Shown piece by piece: positions 26,787 through 31,910 of a stretch of 31,910 nt of DNA (position 1 is its first letter; every line of letters begins with the position of its first letter). This DNA is from a virus: the IMG/VR virus record IMGVR_UViG_3300025086_000131, positions 1 through 31,910 of that record; one strand, given 5' to 3'. Made by a program: the position numbers and the translations under genes. The notes below the pieces were generated by a model that was not told the origin of the DNA, ran no database searches, and saw nothing but the letters and a program-made list of their open reading frames with translations.

Positions 26787-28655
26787 TTAACCTAATGTTG
26801 CGTTTTCTACTATATTTCTGTCTAATGCTTGTTGTGTTGATATATCACTACCAACAACAAATGATCTAACTGGTTTTTTTTCATTTTCTCCAATTGCTTG
26901 TGCTAATTGATTTTCTGGTGAAGAACCTACAATGTTAAATGCGGGGGGTGTGGGGGGTACTGTTGAAACTGATGCTGATCCACCGCCAGCCATTGCCCCA
27001 CCACTAGGTACCGATGAACCAACAGCACTTTTTGCAGCTTGTACAGCACTATTAACCGACATTATAATACCCGCAGCCTGTACACCAAAGGCAATTAATA
27101 ATGGTATGTTTTGCGGGAAACCAGCTTTTGACGTTTCTGCTGCACCCGCAGCTGTTGCCACTGTTGCTTCAGATGCTTTCATTGTTATTTTTGATAACGT
27201 TGCTTTTGCTTCTTCTATTTGGTCTTGTATTCTTTGTGATTGTTTAAATAAAAATATTGCAGTGGCTATTTTTGATTCTTCGCCTGCTATCATTGCAACT
27301 TGATCTAGTCCATCATCCAACATTTTCTTTTTATCTTCGCCTTCTTCTGTATCTTGTTGTTTTCGTTTATCACTGTAAAAATCCCTTATTGCTTGTTTTT
27401 GTTCTTCGGTTGCTTGTAGCCTATCAAGTTCTTCTAACTTACGTTTTTCTTCAAGTTCTAGTTTTGCTAAATAACTTGTTGCTTCTTCATCTTCACGTTT
27501 TTGTTTATAAGATAAAAGAATAGCGTCTATACTATCTTGTTTTGCTTTTTCTTCTGCAATAGTTGCATCGTTTTGTGCTTTTACTTCTGCGTTTAATGCT
27601 ATAATTTGGCTTGTTACTTCTTTAGCCTTTGTTAATTTGGCTGTTTCTAGATCAATTAGTTTTGCTTTTAGCGCAGCTTCTTCATCTAAATCAGCTTTAG
27701 TAGATTTAGCTAAATTGTTTTCTGCTTTTTTTGCTTCAAATCTTAGCCTAGCAGCTTCAATTTCTTGATTTGTAATTTGTTCTTCTAATTCACCAGCTTG
27801 TTTCAAAAATTCAATACGTTGTTTTGATGTAAAATTTTCTTTGTCAACTGCTTTTTCTAATAAATCTGCCCTATCCCTATTTGCTTGAGCACGATCAACA
27901 ATTAATTGTCTTTCGGCTTTATCCGCTTTTGCCCGCATATCGGCAATATTAGAAGCTAAAAGCATTTCTTCTTTTGTTTCTTTTACTAAATCTTTAACTG
28001 CTTTTGCGGTTTTTCTTATTCCAGTAAATAATGCTTCCTGCGCAATTACAACAGGATTTATAGCTTTATTCATTGTTACCACACCATCAGCTGCATCTTC
28101 AAAAGCACCTTTAAAATCACCTTCAAATAACTTTTTAAATGCAGAACCTAAAAGGCCTACCGATTCCATTAACATATTAAATTGATCTAATGCAAATTTC
28201 TTAACACTATCACGGAAATTTTTAAGTGCATCAATAGGGCTTGTAAATATATCTATTAAAGCTTCCCCAAGGTCGCTTAATATATCCATAAAATTACCGG
28301 TAATAACACTTAACATTGTCATTGCTTTAGCAAATTTATTTTGACCTTCTTCCGAACTTGTAAAAGCAGCACCAATAGCAGTAATTGCAATTATTAAAGC
28401 ACCTAATCCAGTAGCCATTATGGCACCACCTAAAGTTCTAAAACCTTTTGCAACACTTAATAAAGAAGTTTTCATGTTTTTAAAACCAGACACAGCACCC
28501 CCCGTTACACTGTCTAATGTACCGCCTAATTCACTAGAAGCTTCGTTTGTTTGTTCTACCGATTGTTCAACTTCTTGTACTTCCTCATTTAATTTTTCAA
28601 TTTCTTTTCGTGCGTCTTTACTTAGTAATTCAACATCTATTGTTATCTTTGCCAT
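26787..28655 (-). CDS. Tape measure protein
   Basis: This 622-aa product has an N-terminal coiled coil (KDARKEIEKLNEEVQEVEQS) and a hydrophobic region (FRTLGGAIMATGLGALIIAI) around residues 70-110. A very long Ala/Glu/Lys-rich coiled coil spans roughly residues 210-440. A second hydrophobic segment (FPQNIPLLIAFGVQAAGIIM) leads into a Gly/Pro-rich C-terminus. This is the classic tape measure design, which fixes tail length. At about 0.15 nm per residue a tail of roughly 90 nm is expected. It overlaps the 49-aa ORF by 13 nt. No lysozyme or peptidase domain is visible. Confidence 0.85.
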   Translation of the reverse strand: MAKITIDVELLSKDARKEIEKLNEEVQEVEQSVEQTNEASSELGGTLDSVTGGAVSGFKNMKTSLLSVAKGFRTLGGAIMATGLGALIIAITAIGAAFTSSEEGQNKFAKAMTMLSVITGNFMDILSDLGEALIDIFTSPIDALKNFRDSVKKFALDQFNMLMESVGLLGSAFKKLFEGDFKGAFEDAADGVVTMNKAINPVVIAQEALFTGIRKTAKAVKDLVKETKEEMLLASNIADMRAKADKAERQLIVDRAQANRDRADLLEKAVDKENFTSKQRIEFLKQAGELEEQITNQEIEAARLRFEAKKAENNLAKSTKADLDEEAALKAKLIDLETAKLTKAKEVTSQIIALNAEVKAQNDATIAEEKAKQDSIDAILLSYKQKREDEEATSYLAKLELEEKRKLEELDRLQATEEQKQAIRDFYSDKRKQQDTEEGEDKKKMLDDGLDQVAMIAGEESKIATAIFLFKQSQRIQDQIEEAKATLSKITMKASEATVATAAGAAETSKAGFPQNIPLLIAFGVQAAGIIMSVNSAVQAAKSAVGSSVPSGGAMAGGGSASVSTVPPTPPAFNIVGSSPENQLAQAIGENEKKPVRSFVVGSDISTQQALDRNIVENATLG

Positions 28656-28792
28656 AATCCTCGTTTAAATTGTTTGTATGCTTCTTTTAAAGATTCAGGT
28701 AATTTATTTTTTCCTAAAGCAACATCAATGTATTTACCTTGTGCGTTTTCGCTTTTTGCTATTTCTAATAACTGTAATATATTATCTATCAT
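28643..28792 (-). CDS. Hypothetical small helical protein before the tape measure (49 aa)
   Basis: The ORF runs from ATG at 28792 to TAA at 28643-28645 and overlaps the tape measure start by 13 nt. The product is MIDNILQLLEIAKSENAQGK, then YIDVALGKNKLPESLKEAYK and a basic tail ending LWQR. It is helical and soluble. The tape measure's usual neighbour is a chaperone, but this is too short for one; a small accessory tail factor is possible. The family is not recognised. Confidence 0.6.
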   Translation of the reverse strand: MIDNILQLLEIAKSENAQGKYIDVALGKNKLPESLKEAYKQFKRGLWQR

Positions 28793-28798
28793 CTTTTT

Positions 28799-31700
28799 TT
28801 AATTTGTAAATGTTTGTCTGTCGGTTATAATCCCGTTAACTAATTTAATAGATACGCCAATTGCATCTGATGGGTCAGTAGAAACTAGATTGTCTTTACT
28901 TGCATAAAACCCATCCGCTACATAATTTGGAGCAGCATAATTTGTGTTAGGATTATACAACGCTATACCTTCATGTCGTAATACGAAAACCATACCACCA
29001 TTTTCTATTTCTTCGGCTTCACTAAGTGTATTTTGTACCCCTATAGAAATTGATACACCGCCAGTATTACCAACACCATTTGATTTTGCTCCATTAATAG
29101 CAATTTGTCTATCAGTTGCGTGGTAAGAAGCACCACCAACACTTAACCCAAAACCAAAAATTGGATATGTACCACTTAAATTTGTTATTGTAGCTGGTAA
29201 CCCTTCAACAACATACGGTGCAATTTTAGAATACACGGGGAAACCACTGGCCAAGCCTTTATAGTCATATAAATTACCGTCAATATCCATTAATCGTATA
29301 GTTCTAATGTGTGAATCTTGTGTAATACCATATCCTTGTACCCCTGTTGTTTCTGTATATGCTGGTGCAGCTTCTGCAATAGCTGATTTAATATCGGACA
29401 TTACATTTACAATTTCATAATTTGATGTGCTATTTGTTCTTGCATAAAAACGCCAGAATTTAACTGTTCCTTGTGATAAACCTGAAATTTCAACAGAATA
29501 AGAACGAACTAAATACGCAATGTCATGTACATTATTTGGAATGTAATTTAAATTTGTTACGCCATTAGTTGCAATCAAAGCTTCTAAATCTGTACCAGTC
29601 AATAAAGCTTCTGTTGCTGCATGAATAAAACCAAATGATTCTAATGTTGGGGTTTCACAAATTAAACCAATACCTGCAATTCGATGTTTAAAATAAACTG
29701 ATGAATTTGTATTTGCTACTTGATCGACATCTGCTAGTGTTGCAGCTGTAACCGTACACGGTACATTATTAACCGGTGTTGGTATATTGCTAGGGATTGT
29801 TTTTGGTACTTCTTTAATTGGTGTTTCAATTACTAAATCAACATCCGGCCCAGCATCAACAGTTACTAAAGTTGAATCTGCGGTTATACCAACAGTTTTT
29901 GTATCGTTGTCTATTGTGCCAACTGATTGTAATAAATTTTGTACAATTTCACGGTCATCAAATACATTAACTAATTCTAATTGACTACGTTCCGTTAGAA
30001 AATTAGTAGTCATTTTATTAATCTTAAAAACTTTATCATCAATTACTAATCTATCGTATAATTTTAGTTTTGTAATTGTACCTAAAGGAATAAAGGCATC
30101 TAATTTTGTTAAACGTCTTTCAGGTTTAAAAATATCTTTAATGTATGTTTCATAATATTGTTTAAATAAAGTTTTTTCAAAAGGTCGTAAAGCGTATTCA
30201 TTCATCTCGGCGTTAAAGTTCAAATTGTTTGATACGTCTTCGCCTTGACTTGAGCTGCTAAAGCTTTTTGAATTTGAAGCTAAATAATAACTTGTTACTT
30301 CTTCATGGCCTGAATCCCCTATAAAACTAATTGATGTTGGTGTTTGACCAACAGAAACATTTGTTGTTAATATTGGATAGAATAACAACGGTTCACCTAC
30401 TGCTGCGTTTTTGTCTTTATCAACACCCCAACCCCACATAATAGTGGTTGACGTTCCGCCGGTTTGATTATAAAGTCTTTCATATTTAAAGTGTTCAAAA
30501 GGTATTTTAACCTCATACGTATCGCCTTCAAATACTTCATTCTTATATTCTAAAGAACCCCATTTTGTATTAAACCTATTTTCATGATCGTTTGCAAAAA
30601 AGTTTTCTGTACCTTCATATTCAAAGCTTATTTGATTAAATGGTAGTACGCTATCTATTTGTGTTTTTGCAACATCAACATCTTTTGTAATATCATAATA
30701 TGAAACCGGTGTGTCTGTTGTGCCTGCATAATAACTATCTAAAGTTTGTATTTGTGTTATACCGTCATCATCAACATAAGCTGTTAAATTAAACATTTTA
30801 AAAATACCGGTTAAAAATTCTAAAACACCAATTTCTGGTAAATGGTCTTTTATCCAAACTTGTTGACTAGATAAAACTGACCCTGTTGCTTTCCATGTTA
30901 CAATAGCATCACGCCCTGAATAAAGCGCATCAACTTTATATTCAGCTGTAAAATTTGCTGCTGCGGTTGCTCCAACTTGTACTGTATATCTACCTGTTTG
31001 TAATTCTAAGTTTTCAATTGGACTTGATGCACCTGTTAAACCGTCATATTCTGCGACTAGTTCTCCGTCACGCCTTACTGCAATGCTATATTCACCTGCA
31101 GCAGAACTAGAAAAATTAGCGGTTAATCTTTTTGTTTTTCTTCCTTGTAATACTTGAAAACTACCATTTGGGAATATATCACAAAATTCACTTCGTTTTC
31201 TATCGGCTTTAGAATTTCTTACAACATCTGTATTTGGACTTAAAGCATTGTATGTTGTATCGGTGCTTTGTATTAAATCACCTTCTTTAATATTTAACCA
31301 CATAAACAAACTATACAAATCTGTATTTGATTGCTTCATAAATTCACCGCCAAATTTAATTTCAGAAAATTGGTATTCAATTGCTTTAAATATTGGATAA
31401 ATTCTTATAGCTGGTTTTAGTTGTGTATAGCTTAAACCTTGCGCAGTATCACCGCTAGGATTCCACCTAATATTAGCTTGATTATTTGCGTTTGCCCCAT
31501 CAGTACCTGTATCGTAATATAATCTATCTGTGTGTGTTATAAGTGGAAACAAAACACTGTCTGGCCATGTAGTACCGGCAACATTTAAGTTACCTGCATT
31601 TGATAATAGTGTTTTAACATTAGCAGCGGAATAACTAAATGATGAATCGTTAAAATATGCTAAACCATTTATTTTAATATCACCAATTAAGTCTTTTAGA

Positions 31701-31910
31701 TTTACTGTACTACCATAAAACGTTAGTTTATATGTGTGTGCTTTATTACCTTTTAACGTAGTACCTTCAAGTTTTATTTTACCTGTTTTAAAAGGTTTAT
31801 AATTTAATTCTATTTTAGCATCTTTTTTTTCCCTAGCATCAAAACCATTTATAAAATAATTATAAAAGTGTTTAAAAATTTTGTTGTTTCTTTTACTTGC
31901 AGGTACTGAA
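28799..31910 (-). CDS. Tail tip / baseplate-like protein, C-terminal part (gene spans the junction)
   Basis: The reading frame is open through 31910 and, on the circle, continues into bases 389-1, where the ATG lies. The first 138 nt here duplicate window bases 1-138. An in-frame TTG at 31552 is not a start. The whole product is 1,120 aa and beta-rich. The middle includes GVLEFLTGIFKMFNLTAYVD, a hub-like segment. Later parts have repeated beta domains, and the last 200 residues resemble a carbohydrate-binding or adhesin tail (GFGLSVGGASYHATDRQIAI). The gene is followed at once by the 49-aa and tape measure genes. The likely place is the tail tip; the precise role is not visible. Confidence 0.85.
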   Translation of the reverse strand, partial: SVPASKRNNKIFKHFYNYFINGFDAREKKDAKIELNYKPFKTGKIKLEGTTLKGNKAHTYKLTFYGSTVNLKDLIGDIKINGLAYFNDSSFSYSAANVKTLLSNAGNLNVAGTTWPDSVLFPLITHTDRLYYDTGTDGANANNQANIRWNPSGDTAQGLSYTQLKPAIRIYPIFKAIEYQFSEIKFGGEFMKQSNTDLYSLFMWLNIKEGDLIQSTDTTYNALSPNTDVVRNSKADRKRSEFCDIFPNGSFQVLQGRKTKRLTANFSSSAAGEYSIAVRRDGELVAEYDGLTGASSPIENLELQTGRYTVQVGATAAANFTAEYKVDALYSGRDAIVTWKATGSVLSSQQVWIKDHLPEIGVLEFLTGIFKMFNLTAYVDDDGITQIQTLDSYYAGTTDTPVSYYDITKDVDVAKTQIDSVLPFNQISFEYEGTENFFANDHENRFNTKWGSLEYKNEVFEGDTYEVKIPFEHFKYERLYNQTGGTSTTIMWGWGVDKDKNAAVGEPLLFYPILTTNVSVGQTPTSISFIGDSGHEEVTSYYLASNSKSFSSSSQGEDVSNNLNFNAEMNEYALRPFEKTLFKQYYETYIKDIFKPERRLTKLDAFIPLGTITKLKLYDRLVIDDKVFKINKMTTNFLTERSQLELVNVFDDREIVQNLLQSVGTIDNDTKTVGITADSTLVTVDAGPDVDLVIETPIKEVPKTIPSNIPTPVNNVPCTVTAATLADVDQVANTNSSVYFKHRIAGIGLICETPTLESFGFIHAATEALLTGTDLEALIATNGVTNLNYIPNNVHDIAYLVRSYSVEISGLSQGTVKFWRFYARTNSTSNYEIVNVMSDIKSAIAEAAPAYTETTGVQGYGITQDSHIRTIRLMDIDGNLYDYKGLASGFPVYSKIAPYVVEGLPATITNLSGTYPIFGFGLSVGGASYHATDRQIAINGAKSNGVGNTGGVSISIGVQNTLSEAEEIENGGMVFVLRHEGIALYNPNTNYAAPNYVADGFYASKDNLVSTDPSDAIGVSIKLVNGIITDRQTFTN
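31773..31910. repeat. Terminal direct repeat, right copy
   Basis: This copy is identical to bases 1-138 except for T at 31784 (C at 12). Together with the in-frame fusion of the tail tip gene it shows that the contig is circular or circularly permuted, with a unit length of 31,772 bp. Confidence 0.9.

Noticed and set aside
402-29984. Plus-strand open frames of 60-123 codons (for example 26932-27303, 8571-8927, 17791-18111)
   Set aside because: Each lies antisense to a well-supported minus-strand gene, encodes low-complexity or hydrophobic sequence, and has no neighbour or leader. They are shadows of AT-rich codons.
31550-31552. TTG start giving a 917-aa tail gene
   Set aside because: The frame is open upstream through the window end and joins an ATG at 389 on the circle, so the TTG is an internal Leu codon.
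1-31910. CRISPR array, insertion sequence, integrase, repressor or toxin-antitoxin genes
   Set aside because: No regular repeat-spacer pattern, transposase motif, tyrosine or serine recombinase signature, or recognisable toxin was found.
1-31910. Replication origin from strand-composition shift
   Set aside because: All genes are on one strand and no skew could be computed by eye. No cluster of DnaA boxes was seen.

Overview
The window looks like one complete, small tailed-phage genome. Bases 1-138 recur at 31773-31910 with a single mismatch, and joining the ends gives a 31,772-bp circle that restores one 1,120-codon tail gene across the junction in frame. Every credible gene is on the minus strand, so transcription runs from high to low coordinates. 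The host is probably a flavobacterium or another Bacteroidota. The DNA is AT-rich, starts lack Shine-Dalgarno sequences and have A-rich leaders (AAAACAATAATATG occurs identically three times), and promoters resemble the Bacteroidota TTTG / TAnnTTTG type. Many proteins belong to families I associate with Flavobacteriia phages: a DUF3127 single-strand binding-like protein, the CLC-DGTYS protein, a GEDCGCDERK protein, an XkdF-like protease and a lone DnaA domain IV protein. No integrase, repressor, DNA polymerase or primase is visible, so the phage probably is lytic and borrows the host polymerase.

Layout in transcription order. (1) Early and DNA metabolism, 14.9 to 7.7 kb: NinG-type nuclease, a strong terminator, ERF annealing protein, DUF3127, a DnaB/RecA-type helicase, a sigma-like factor, several small proteins, a MazG/thymidylate-synthase-family nucleotide cassette, a PDDEXK exonuclease and a DnaA domain IV protein. 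(2) Terminase, 7.6 to 6.2 kb: small subunit candidate and large subunit. (3) A mini-operon of tiny genes, 6.2 to 4.75 kb. It has two copies of a 30-bp promoter-bearing repeat and a structured leader RNA, and it ends at a Rho-independent terminator. (4) Tail module, 4.67 kb through the junction to 26.8 kb: a tail chaperone with a probable -1 frameshift, tail terminator, gp10-like protein, Ig-like protein, Dit-like protein, giant tip protein and tape measure. (5) Head module, 26.5 to 19.2 kb: Trx-like membrane protein, protease, scaffold, decoration candidate, capsid, tail tube, portal and connector, with terminators behind the capsid and tube genes. (6) Fibre and adhesin genes, 19.1 to 16.7 kb. 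(7) Lysis, 16.7 to 15.1 kb: several membrane proteins, a lipoprotein, an M15 peptidase and a 3-TM holin-like protein.

The points most worth following are these. The ThyA-family enzyme carries Asp where thymidylate synthases carry the dUMP-selecting Asn, which suggests dCMP as substrate and possibly modified cytosine in the phage DNA. The mini-operon has duplicated promoters and an unidentified structured RNA. The tail chaperone gene contains a T10 slippery run leading into a conserved-looking -1 frame. The virion genes run tail first and head last, roughly the reverse of the usual order. Functional names rest on motif recognition by eye; no database search was run.
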